A DNA stretch of 64,000 nucleotides, from the NCBI GenBank assembly GCA_029210125.1, contig JARGPR010000002.1, positions 167,232 to 231,231 on the forward strand. Direction: 5' to 3'. This document shows, piece after piece, positions 1 through 7,854 of this stretch. Under the pieces are notes generated by a model that saw only the letters and a program-made list of their open reading frames with translations, did no database searches and was not told the DNA's origin. Source of the DNA: Pseudomonadales bacterium (GTDB taxonomy: Bacteria; Pseudomonadota; Gammaproteobacteria; Pseudomonadales; JAHRWD01). The translations under genes were made by a program, and so were the position numbers. Every line of letters begins with the position of its first letter. Position 1 is the stretch's first letter.

Positions 1-683
1 AATATTGCAGGTTGTTGATCTTTTTGGTTAACACGTTTCACACCCCACCGGAACAGCCAATAGGGCAGCATTCGAAAATAACCTCCGCCACCACAGGGCA
101 AGTTTTTTTCCAATACACGGGCGGTCGTGATAGGTATCTCTATTAGGCCATTGTCACACTGGTACATAAATCTGGGCGCATCAGGAATACCGTATAAATC
201 ATGATGAATAGGCACAATACTCGAACTATAACGATGACCTGTTTCAAGAATTTCATCATGTGCCCACGGGTTGGTCTCATCAATAGAGTAGCTCGGAGCA
301 CGATACCCCTGCACTGCGGTACCCGAAAGATCCTCTAATATGGTTTTGGCTTTGGCTATATCTTCACGGAATTGCTCCCGCGTCATCAGGGTTGCCCGTT
401 GATGTGAGTACCCATGGTTTGCCAACTCATGACCCTTAGCAACAATATCTCTAATGAGATTTGGACATCGCTCCGCGACCCAACCCAGGGTAAAAAATGT
501 CGCCTGAATCTGTTTTTCTTCAAATAATTCAAGAATTTTATAGGTATTATTTTCCACACGAAGCGGTAACGAACCCCATTGATCGCGGTGGATAGTTTTT
601 TCAAAAGCAGATACCTGAAAATAATCCTCTACATCGACGGTCATCGCGTTTACGGGGCCAGGAATGGTTTTAGAGGATTTCAA
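1..683 (-). CDS. XrtA/PEP-CTERM system polysaccharide deacetylase (partial, C-terminus off the left edge)
   Basis: Carbohydrate esterase 4 (NodB-like) protein expected to deacetylate the exopolysaccharide made by the XrtA operon. About 227 residues are visible. The catalytic Asp motif TVDVEDYF lies close to the N-terminus, the metal-binding His motif reads ANHGYSH, and a third NodB motif reads RAPSYS. The start taken is a TTG at 683 because AAGGAG lies 8 bases before it and family members have about a dozen residues before MTVDVEDYF. An in-frame ATG at 644 is the alternative but has no ribosome site. It follows the AAA ATPase gene by 74 bases on the same strand and is probably co-transcribed with it. 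The rest, including any C-terminal extension, lies left of the window. The family call is firm; the substrate is inferred from context. Confidence 0.88.
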   Translation of the reverse strand, partial: MKSSKTIPGPVNAMTVDVEDYFQVSAFEKTIHRDQWGSLPLRVENNTYKILELFEEKQIQATFFTLGWVAERCPNLIRDIVAKGHELANHGYSHQRATLMTREQFREDIAKAKTILEDLSGTAVQGYRAPSYSIDETNPWAHDEILETGHRYSSSIVPIHHDLYGIPDAPRFMYQCDNGLIEIPITTARVLEKNLPCGGGGYFRMLPYWLFRWGVKRVNQKDQQPAI

Positions 684-757
684 ACAACATACTCCTTGGT
701 TACATAAGAAAAGGCTTAAAAACAGGCCTGCTAATCAATAGGCAGAAACAAGTTACA

Positions 758-1828
758 CTAGGTGCCGTTTTTCATGGTATTCACAACCGCTTTAAGCAAA
801 CCCATTTTACGCTGAAATGTATCTTCGAGTTCTTCGATAACATATTCAACGTCAACAATTCTCTTTTGCAATTCAGTAAGGTCAGCATTGGTTTGAGGCA
901 TTGAGTAACCAGCACTGCCTTGCAATACTGGTTTCTGTGTTTGTTCCTCAGATCGCGCTGAAGGCCCTGGATCGTGAAACACCGATCCTTGCGCATTTTG
1001 AACTGGCTTTTGGTGTGCGGTTTCTTCCTGCAATTCTGATACGACCGCTCCAACTACCTCACTATCAAAACAGTGCAACTCTTCAAGGTAGCCGTATAAA
1101 AATAGTCGATCACAGAATACGTTAATTTTACGTGGTATGCCCTGTGTAAATCTAAAAATACTCTGATATGCTTGATCGGTAATTTCAGGATCCTGTTCCC
1201 AACCAACAAGCTTAAGCCTATGCTCAATATAGGCTCTGGTTTCCAGCTCATCCAGTGGCACAAGGTGGCATGAGGCAATAATTCGTTGCCGCAACTGTTC
1301 CATTTGCGGTGCTTGAATGACAGGCCTGAACTCTTCCTGCCCTAATAAAAACGTTTGCAGAAGCGGGCGATTTTCAATTTGAAAATTAGACAGCATTCGA
1401 ATCTCTTCTACACTCGTCATCGGTAAGTTCTGCGCTTCATCAACAACGAGTAATACACGTTTACCTTCGCGATCAGAGTGATGAAGGAAATTTTCAAACT
1501 GCGCCAGCACCTCAGCCTTACTTAGTTCTTCAGTCGATAAACCAAATGCTCCGGAAACCACACGCAGCAAATCATTTTCCTGAAGATTGGTGGTCACCAA
1601 TTGTGCTGCAATATATTCATCTCGACCAAGTTCATCAAACAGGTTTTTCATCAAAGTAGTTTTACCGGTACCCACGCCACCGGTAATCACAACAAAACCT
1701 TCGCCCTGGTTTAGACCATACTTCAAGTAAGACATAGCCCGTTTGTGGCTTCGGCTGCCAAAATAGAAGCGCGGATCAGGGCTTAACTGGAAAGGCTGGG
1801 CGGTTAAATCATAAAATTCTTCGTACAT
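758..1828 (-). CDS. XrtA/PEP-CTERM locus AAA ATPase (GspA/ExeA-like putative secretion ATPase)
   Basis: A 356-residue AAA-type ATPase of the ExeA/GspA-like group that regularly accompanies XrtA exopolysaccharide loci. It begins with the family's typical start MYEEFYDLTAQPFQLSPDP. Walker A is GGVGTGKTTL near residues 50-59 and Walker B is LLVVDEAQNLP near 125-135, followed by an Arg-rich sensor region (RQRIIASCHLVPLDE). Residues about 260-310 look disordered (Gln/Pro/Ser rich) and the last 40 residues look like a coiled coil. The start lies six bases after the stop of the outer-membrane barrel gene, so the two are translationally close. The role in moving or assembling polymer is presumed from the family; the exact function is not established. 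Confidence 0.88.
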   Translation of the reverse strand: MYEEFYDLTAQPFQLSPDPRFYFGSRSHKRAMSYLKYGLNQGEGFVVITGGVGTGKTTLMKNLFDELGRDEYIAAQLVTTNLQENDLLRVVSGAFGLSTEELSKAEVLAQFENFLHHSDREGKRVLLVVDEAQNLPMTSVEEIRMLSNFQIENRPLLQTFLLGQEEFRPVIQAPQMEQLRQRIIASCHLVPLDELETRAYIEHRLKLVGWEQDPEITDQAYQSIFRFTQGIPRKINVFCDRLFLYGYLEELHCFDSEVVGAVVSELQEETAHQKPVQNAQGSVFHDPGPSARSEEQTQKPVLQGSAGYSMPQTNADLTELQKRIVDVEYVIEELEDTFQRKMGLLKAVVNTMKNGT

Positions 1829-1834
1829 TGGTGT

Positions 1835-3592
1835 TTACTTTAAAGAGGTTGTAAGCTGGAACCGAATATGATTCTCGCTATAGTTGTTGTTTGCGGTACG
1901 ATCAACGTTCTCAGCTAGGTGGATCGTCATTGAAAAGTCAGATTTACGGCCAATCTCCCTTGTAAAGTTCAAATCAGATGACACAAAATCACCTTCAGTA
2001 CCATCTGAAAACAGTTTTTCAGTGCGCTTTACTGATAAATTCAGGCTAGAGAAACGCCCCATACGCCAGGCCCAGTTTAGGCTTATTCCCTTGTCTTTTT
2101 CTTGTCGTGTATCTGTCAAATAGATACGCTCAGTCTGAAACAAAGTCCAGCCGATGTCGTTTCGTGCTGCATTATAGGTATAACCAATGACGCCATGTTT
2201 ATTGAGAAACTCGTCATTATTAATAGCAGAAAATGACTGAATACCAACAGGGAACTGAACTTCCGTGGGAGCTATATTAGAACTCCCTACGAACTCAAAA
2301 TGGCAGCCTGAGTCAATCGGACTCAACGAACCAGCCGGACACGCAATGACTGCAGGTGCCTGGCCGGTTAAAAGCTGCCTCAGATCAGTTATCGACTCAG
2401 TATAGTCAGCAAACCAATTTCCGTTTCGAGACTTATTCGAAAACCCAAAACTGTAGGAATCACCATAGAAATCATTGCCAGTTGACAGATGCAAGTGGGT
2501 TCGAACGGTCGGGTCCCAGGTGATACGACTACCTATTGATTTCCTTTTCGCGTCCGGATCGATCGTGCCTTGATCAAAATTTCTAATAGTTGAAAATAGA
2601 GTAAACGATGACTTGTAAGATGGCTGCCAGGTCAAATTGACGGTATTGAAATCGCTATCTGGTTGAACACCTCCAACGCTCACTCTGTGTCGGTATCGTG
2701 CCCAACCGGTATCGGCACTTACGCTATAGCTATCCCAACGATACCCGATTGAAATCGCGCCGTTTTCCGAACCACCCTGCTCATTGTTTTCATAATCAAC
2801 CTGGTTTTGAGTATAGGTTGTACTCCAGAATATTCGATGACGCTGGTCGTGATTGGTTAAGACAAATCGGCTATTACTACCTGTGCTATCCGTCTGAAAT
2901 GAACTTGTACTCCCCGGAGCCGAGCCTGAAATATAGTCTACCTGATCAATCCCGACTCCTATTTCAAGCTGCGCGAAATTGCCTAACTGGCTGTTCCATC
3001 TAGCGGAAACTCTATTTTGAAAAGTATCAAGTACATTAGCTGACCCAACCACAGAGTTCGCGCCCTGCAATCTTGATGAAATCAACTGCTGTGTAATCGC
3101 ACTGTCGACATCCAGAATCAGATGCGTAGGAACCAATTCAACGCTACTCGCTAGTTTCATCGTTTGCCGCAAATCATCTAGATCATTATGTTGCGCGTAA
3201 TCAAAATAACTAATGACATAGTTGAAATCGAGATCAATCCTCGCACCATCCGCTCTGACCCCAAACGATGCTGACAGCTCCGTTATTAAATCATCTGACT
3301 CTGAATTATCTGATGATAGCCTAATGTTATCCGAATAAAGTTCTGATACGGTCGCAGCAGACAAAAACTCCCAATCCGCAGCCGAAACAACCGGAACAGC
3401 ACCTAAGAGAGCAATTAAGCTAACTAGTCGTCCAGCCTTGTTAAGATCGCAAGACCAGTAGTCTCGAACTTTTGATATGGGTACTCTTCTCGAAGCTCTA
3501 CGTCTACCAGAACCCAAGCCAGATAGCCTACGTCGAGTCAATTGAGAAAAAACAGATCCAATTACCTTCACCAACAACTCGCTAAGGGGCAT
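1835..3592 (-). CDS. XrtA/PEP-CTERM system-associated outer-membrane beta-barrel protein
   Basis: A 585-residue protein resembling the uncharacterised PEP-CTERM-associated family of predicted outer-membrane beta-barrels. After the signal region come many alternating aromatic/polar strands and a C-terminus ending RFQLTTSLK, as in barrel proteins. The signal peptide core (LVSLIALLGAVPVVSA) sits unusually far in, near residues 55-70, behind an Arg/Ser-rich stretch. No later ATG offers a shorter start, although an internal TTG would. It lies between the tyrosine kinase and the ATPase genes in the same operon. A role as a polymer export channel or matrix anchor is inference from position; there is no motif for catalysis. 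Confidence 0.8.
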   Translation of the reverse strand: MPLSELLVKVIGSVFSQLTRRRLSGLGSGRRRASRRVPISKVRDYWSCDLNKAGRLVSLIALLGAVPVVSAADWEFLSAATVSELYSDNIRLSSDNSESDDLITELSASFGVRADGARIDLDFNYVISYFDYAQHNDLDDLRQTMKLASSVELVPTHLILDVDSAITQQLISSRLQGANSVVGSANVLDTFQNRVSARWNSQLGNFAQLEIGVGIDQVDYISGSAPGSTSSFQTDSTGSNSRFVLTNHDQRHRIFWSTTYTQNQVDYENNEQGGSENGAISIGYRWDSYSVSADTGWARYRHRVSVGGVQPDSDFNTVNLTWQPSYKSSFTLFSTIRNFDQGTIDPDAKRKSIGSRITWDPTVRTHLHLSTGNDFYGDSYSFGFSNKSRNGNWFADYTESITDLRQLLTGQAPAVIACPAGSLSPIDSGCHFEFVGSSNIAPTEVQFPVGIQSFSAINNDEFLNKHGVIGYTYNAARNDIGWTLFQTERIYLTDTRQEKDKGISLNWAWRMGRFSSLNLSVKRTEKLFSDGTEGDFVSSDLNFTREIGRKSDFSMTIHLAENVDRTANNNYSENHIRFQLTTSLK

Positions 3593-3600
3593 CGTTTACC

Positions 3601-4500
3601 CTATTCACGATCTGCACCATACCCGTAATAATAACCGTACCGATTGCTCGAGGAACGGCTTTTATTAAGTATCAAACCTATATCTCGCCTATTTCCCAAA
3701 CGCGCAATTGCCTTTTTTACATCGGATTGTTTAGCGCTATTTTCAGCAACAACAAGCACCACCTGGCCGGCCAAACCAGCCAGGACGCTAGCCTCAGAAG
3801 TATGCATGAGAGGCGGGGAATCTAATATGATCACCCGATCGGGATACCGCCGCGAAAGTTCATCAATCAACTGCGCCATCTGCTTGCTAGCTAAAAGCTC
3901 AGTCGTCAAATGGTGGCGTTTACCAGCTTGCAAAAAACTCAAATCTTCGACGTTTGTCTGGCACAATAATTCCGATATATCACCAAAGTCACCGGACAAA
4001 TAATCAACTAAACCAACATCTTCACTGACTCCAAACGTTTTTGCAACGCTGGGGTTAACAACATCTGCATCAATAAGCAATACACGCCGATTTTGTTCGT
4101 CAGCAATGCTAATCGCAAGGCTAATCGAGGTGAAGGTCTTCCCTTCACCAGGGGTCGCACTAGTAATCATAATCACATTATTGTGCTTACCATTGCGGTT
4201 TTTCCTCTCCTCAAAGGCGCGGTTCAATAGCGGGCGCTTGATCAACCTGTACTCTTCCTTAAAACGAGTTCGCTCCGAACCCGGAGTAATGATTCCTATC
4301 TGATCCAAACGCTCAAGATCAATATCACAACATGCCATGGCATGGCTTGGTTTGCTAGTCCGATCTATATGAGTGTTTGCAGCCGGCTCTGTGCTTACAT
4401 TTTGGTTTATTATTTTTTCGATAGGCCTACTCGAAGTACTGCTATTATCACCCCCTGATTCAGACTTACTTTTGTTCAGAGCCTTCTCAATAATACTCAT
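3601..4500 (-). CDS. XrtA-associated tyrosine-protein autokinase (BY-kinase)
   Basis: A 299-residue bacterial tyrosine kinase of the CpsD/CapB type, which partners the chain-length protein encoded just upstream and controls polymer length by autophosphorylation cycles. Walker A is SATPGEGKTFTS (near residues 113-124), Walker A' is RVLLIDADVVNPS and Walker B is VIILDSPPL. The C-terminus carries a tyrosine cluster (RYGYYYGYGADRE), the usual autophosphorylation site. No membrane segment is present, so it must act with the separate Wzz-like protein as in two-component BY-kinase systems. The N-terminal 80 residues are Ser/Asn rich and likely flexible. Genes on both sides are in the same orientation with short gaps. 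Confidence 0.92.
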   Translation of the reverse strand: MSIIEKALNKSKSESGGDNSSTSSRPIEKIINQNVSTEPAANTHIDRTSKPSHAMACCDIDLERLDQIGIITPGSERTRFKEEYRLIKRPLLNRAFEERKNRNGKHNNVIMITSATPGEGKTFTSISLAISIADEQNRRVLLIDADVVNPSVAKTFGVSEDVGLVDYLSGDFGDISELLCQTNVEDLSFLQAGKRHHLTTELLASKQMAQLIDELSRRYPDRVIILDSPPLMHTSEASVLAGLAGQVVLVVAENSAKQSDVKKAIARLGNRRDIGLILNKSRSSSNRYGYYYGYGADRE

Positions 4501-4576
4501 AGAACTCCCTCAATAGAAAACCAGCGCCCAACATAACCAATCCCACTTACTGAGGTTGACTCACGAATCAAAATAT

Positions 4577-6121
4577 TCATTTCAAAAATATGCCAATTTG
4601 AACTACGTATACGAATAACAATAAAGCGATTAATGACAAAAAATATACCAATTGCTTTTTCCGTTCGAACGTTCGAACATCATTTTGGACTAGTGAAACC
4701 GTCCCCAATAATTGTAGGCCCGTAGCCTGAGTCAACATAAAAGCGCTATTAAACGTAGGCATTATCAAGCCAGCAATAAATGTAAGCCCGGTTCCAGCCG
4801 CCAATCCAACCACTAACACAATACTCGCAAACAATGCTCGATTCGGTCCTGTAGCCTGAAGTGGTACTCGCGGCGGGTCAATGACTCTAAATTTAATTTC
4901 CGATGAACTCTGATCTGCCTGCTGTGACAATACAGCCTGTTCACGTCGAACCAACAACTCGCTATGTTTCTTCTTAACAATATCGTAATCACGATTTAAC
5001 GATTTAAGTTGTGCTTCAACCTCAGGAACCGTATTCACCTGACCGCGAAGTGTATCCACTCGCTGCTGATAGTTTGTGACTCTAACTTGGAGGGATGAAA
5101 TCGATGCTTCCAGCTGTGACAGGTTTAGCTTCAGCTGCTGATAATAGTTGCTACCGGTAAAAGCTGTTTCAGGAGAAACCGCACCCGCTTTACTTTCTGA
5201 TATTTCCAGCTCCCTTTTTGATTCAAGGTCTGCGAGCGTACGCTTTATCGAAACAATATTGGGATGCTTATCCGTATATTTTAATAACAAACTATCGAGT
5301 TGTGCAGTGAGGTTTTCTATCCTCGCATCGTACTGCGTGACGGGTTCCTCTTGCTCATGTAACTCAGGAATAAATACAGGTTCTTCGCCCTCTATTTCTT
5401 TCAGAAGTGTATTTCTTTTTTGCTCAGCTTCAGCAAGTTCAAGCTTTGATGATTCAAGTCGACCCACTTCATTCTTAAGCCGGGAGTAAAAACCACCGGA
5501 TTCAGATAAAAATGCGACATTTTTCTGTTTAAATGCCTTCAGCTCGTTCTCCGATACCTTTAACCTCTGCTCATATTCTTCAATTTGCTTATCGATAAAC
5601 CGTTGGGCTTTGACGGTATCTCCTTTTGCTTCACCAATGGTATTCTCAACAAACGTTGTCAAGACAGCCTGAACCAATCGTTTTGCTTTTTCAGGGTCTG
5701 GGTCAGAATAGTGGATTGTATATAAATTATCCTTGCTATCTTTTCTCATAGAAATTGACGATTTGACCTCTTTGATCAACTCATCAAAACCGGAATCATC
5801 ACTTACCGTGAGGTCTAAATCGGCCATTCTGACGATTTTTTCGAGGTTTGGCCGACTAAATAACGTTCGCTCCATAAGACGAATTTGCTGATCACTATCC
5901 CCCTGAACCGTAAGCCCCCTCAATAGCGGCTTCAACAAACTTCGCGTGTCGACATAGACTCGTGCACTGACATCATATTCATCGGGCAGGTTATATACAC
6001 CGATCCATCCGATGGAACATACCAACCACGCAATGCCCGCTAACCACCAGCGTTTACTCCACAGGTTACGCGCATATGACAGGACAATTTCTAACTGTTC
6101 TTGCAACAAACTCTGATCCAC
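4577..6121 (-). CDS. XrtA system polysaccharide chain length determinant protein (Wzz/PCP family)
   Basis: A 514-residue polysaccharide co-polymerase of the inner membrane that sets exopolysaccharide chain length and activates the cognate tyrosine kinase. The N-terminal transmembrane segment is near residues 27-46 (WLAGIAWLVCSIGWIGVYNL), followed by the Wzz domain. Long coiled coils rich in Glu/Lys/Gln/Leu span about residues 160-400. A proline-rich FRVIDPPRVPLQATGP motif precedes the second transmembrane stretch (about 425-450), and a third hydrophobic segment closes the protein. The start is GTG at 6121, since no ATG fits the conserved N-terminus better. It lies between the export lipoprotein and kinase genes. 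Confidence 0.92.
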   Translation of the reverse strand: MDQSLLQEQLEIVLSYARNLWSKRWWLAGIAWLVCSIGWIGVYNLPDEYDVSARVYVDTRSLLKPLLRGLTVQGDSDQQIRLMERTLFSRPNLEKIVRMADLDLTVSDDSGFDELIKEVKSSISMRKDSKDNLYTIHYSDPDPEKAKRLVQAVLTTFVENTIGEAKGDTVKAQRFIDKQIEEYEQRLKVSENELKAFKQKNVAFLSESGGFYSRLKNEVGRLESSKLELAEAEQKRNTLLKEIEGEEPVFIPELHEQEEPVTQYDARIENLTAQLDSLLLKYTDKHPNIVSIKRTLADLESKRELEISESKAGAVSPETAFTGSNYYQQLKLNLSQLEASISSLQVRVTNYQQRVDTLRGQVNTVPEVEAQLKSLNRDYDIVKKKHSELLVRREQAVLSQQADQSSSEIKFRVIDPPRVPLQATGPNRALFASIVLVVGLAAGTGLTFIAGLIMPTFNSAFMLTQATGLQLLGTVSLVQNDVRTFERKKQLVYFLSLIALLLFVYVVQIGIFLK

Positions 6122-6175
6122 CCAAAAAAGTTAAATCTGTATAGTAGCAATCTACTTAATAAAGCAGCTACTAAT

Positions 6176-6823
6176 CTAAAACCACGCCTCGGGAATGATC
6201 AAAATATCCCCCGGAAGAACCTCAACATTAGCACTGATATCACCATCCCGTATCAGATCATCTAGCCGAACTCGATATTCCTGCTGCTGCCCGGCAACGA
6301 TTCGCACAATTGAAGCTTTATTTCCATCGGCGAAATCGGTAATGCCACCAACTGCAATCATCACATCAAGCATTGTCATATTTTGCCGATACGCTAGTGT
6401 TTGCGGCGACGTAGCCTCACCTAAAATCCTGACCTGTTCGGAATAAGGACCAACAAAACCACCCACGATCACAGTAACAATAGGGTCTTTAATATATTTA
6501 CTCAAAACCTTTTCAATTTGGCGTGCGGTTTGAGTTGGCGTTTGCCCCGTCACTTTGAGGTCCTCAACCAGGTTGGTACTGATCATGCCATCCGGCCTAA
6601 CCGTTACCGTGGTAGAAACCTCTGGATTATTCCATACAAAAATACTTAAAGAGTCTCCTGGTCCGACAAGATAATGATAATCGGAGGGCTGAGTCGTCGA
6701 TGGCGGAATCATTTGCGCAGACGGCAACATTGGCTTGTCTGATGCGCAGCCAACTAACATGACCGAGCAAAAAATCCACACAAACCTCAACGACCACCGG
6801 TTTAACAATTTATTGGTATTCAT
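6176..6823 (-). CDS. XrtA/PEP-CTERM system exopolysaccharide export protein (Wza-like lipoprotein)
   Basis: A 215-residue outer-membrane polysaccharide export protein. It has a lipobox (VGCAS) after a hydrophobic signal, then the poly-export motif YLVGPGDSLSIFVWNNPE and a SLBB domain (VRILGEATSPQTLAYRQNMT). The start at MNTNKLLNRW is chosen because it gives a normal lipoprotein signal; an upstream frame extension to 6892 adds 23 residues that do not fit a signal peptide. This is the first gene of the minus-strand exopolysaccharide operon, so the operon promoter should lie between it and 7090, where a divergent acyltransferase gene begins. No clear promoter was recognised there. Confidence 0.92.
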   Translation of the reverse strand: MNTNKLLNRWSLRFVWIFCSVMLVGCASDKPMLPSAQMIPPSTTQPSDYHYLVGPGDSLSIFVWNNPEVSTTVTVRPDGMISTNLVEDLKVTGQTPTQTARQIEKVLSKYIKDPIVTVIVGGFVGPYSEQVRILGEATSPQTLAYRQNMTMLDVMIAVGGITDFADGNKASIVRIVAGQQQEYRVRLDDLIRDGDISANVEVLPGDILIIPEAWF

Positions 6824-7089
6824 AAATTCCACACTTCTCCAGTTACGAGCAAACCTATCGGATAATTTTAGCACACATACAAAATGTAACACCCATCCTA
6901 ACTATTTTTAAAAACAATTAGACTACAGATCTGACAAAACGCAGAAAACCTTTAATCGACAGTAGTACATCGCTATTTAGAGCTTTAATTTGCAATATGT
7001 TAGTGCGATGATGCTTTTCTACTTACAAGAGCGGCGAGTGTTGGCCTTATCGTTCTACTTTTATACCGATCGATTTTAAATATGTATTG

Positions 7090-7839
7090 ATGCACACTTC
7101 CCTAACAGATCAGTTTTTTTCGTACTTCACGCCGGTTTACGCCAACACCGATGCGCTGAAAGCTGAAGTTTATAGCATACGCCATGATGTCTATTGCGAT
7201 GAATTTGGCTTTGAGGCGGGCAACAGTAATCATGTTGAAAAAGATGCTTACGATGATTACTCCCACCATTTTCTAGTGCGGCACAACAACAGTGACACTT
7301 ACGCTGGGTGTATCCGACTAATCCTACCGTCTGCAAACCAACCCAACACACCACTACCTATTGAAGAACATTTCTTCGATATTCTCGACACACAGGTGAT
7401 AGACCCCAACACGTTAGTTCACGGTAGATTTGCAGAGCTATCCAGGCTTGCGGTGCACAGCAATTTTAGGAAACGTACCTCTGATAGGCGTCGGCCTGAA
7501 GGATTAACCGACAACCCCGAAGAACGCGAACACTCGAAACGCGCTTTCCCTCTAATCAATGTCGGCCTTTATCTATCCGCATTTTCTCTCGCCCTCTACT
7601 GCCACACTTATTACGGTCTAGACAATATTTTCATGGTGACAGAGCCACGGCTGGCAAGAAATATAAAACGATTCGGGTTGGCATTTGAGCAAGCAGGACC
7701 ACTGGTCGAATACCACGGAGCACGCGCACCCTACGTATTTAAGGCAACTAATGAGCGAAACATGTCAGAAGAAACCAAAAACTTACTGGAGGGTATAAAT
7801 GATATTCTCATTCAACAATTCAGCCCACACCTGCCGTAA
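7090..7839 (+). CDS. PEP-CTERM/exosortase system-associated acyltransferase (autoinducer-synthase-like GNAT)
   Basis: A 249-residue protein of the exosortase-associated acyltransferase family, which has the fold of LuxI-type autoinducer synthases and GNAT acetyltransferases. Seen features are an N-terminal YSIRHDVYCDEFGFE motif (the R-x-x-V-Y/F-pattern of LuxI-like proteins), a central LVRHNNSDTYAGCIRLI strand and FAELSRLAVHSNFR, corresponding to the E(x)SR motif near residue 117. The ATG at 7090 is preferred over a TTG three bases earlier. It is divergent from the exopolysaccharide operon and 15 bases ahead of the ThiF/nitroreductase gene, so those two form a likely operon. The product is unknown: an acyl-amino acid or a signal is possible, but neither donor nor acceptor can be read from sequence. 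Confidence 0.87.
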   Translation: MHTSLTDQFFSYFTPVYANTDALKAEVYSIRHDVYCDEFGFEAGNSNHVEKDAYDDYSHHFLVRHNNSDTYAGCIRLILPSANQPNTPLPIEEHFFDILDTQVIDPNTLVHGRFAELSRLAVHSNFRKRTSDRRRPEGLTDNPEEREHSKRAFPLINVGLYLSAFSLALYCHTYYGLDNIFMVTEPRLARNIKRFGLAFEQAGPLVEYHGARAPYVFKATNERNMSEETKNLLEGINDILIQQFSPHLP

Positions 7840-7854
7840 CGTCCATTCTCAAAT

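Noticed and set aside
3644..4003. Plus-strand open frame of 119 codons opposite the tyrosine kinase gene
   Set aside because: It is a shadow of a well-supported kinase gene and has no motif or ribosome site.
6979..7020. Possible sigma-54 site for the exopolysaccharide operon (GCAC and TTGC on the minus strand)
   Set aside because: The spacing between the halves is two bases too long and the GG of the -24 element is missing.
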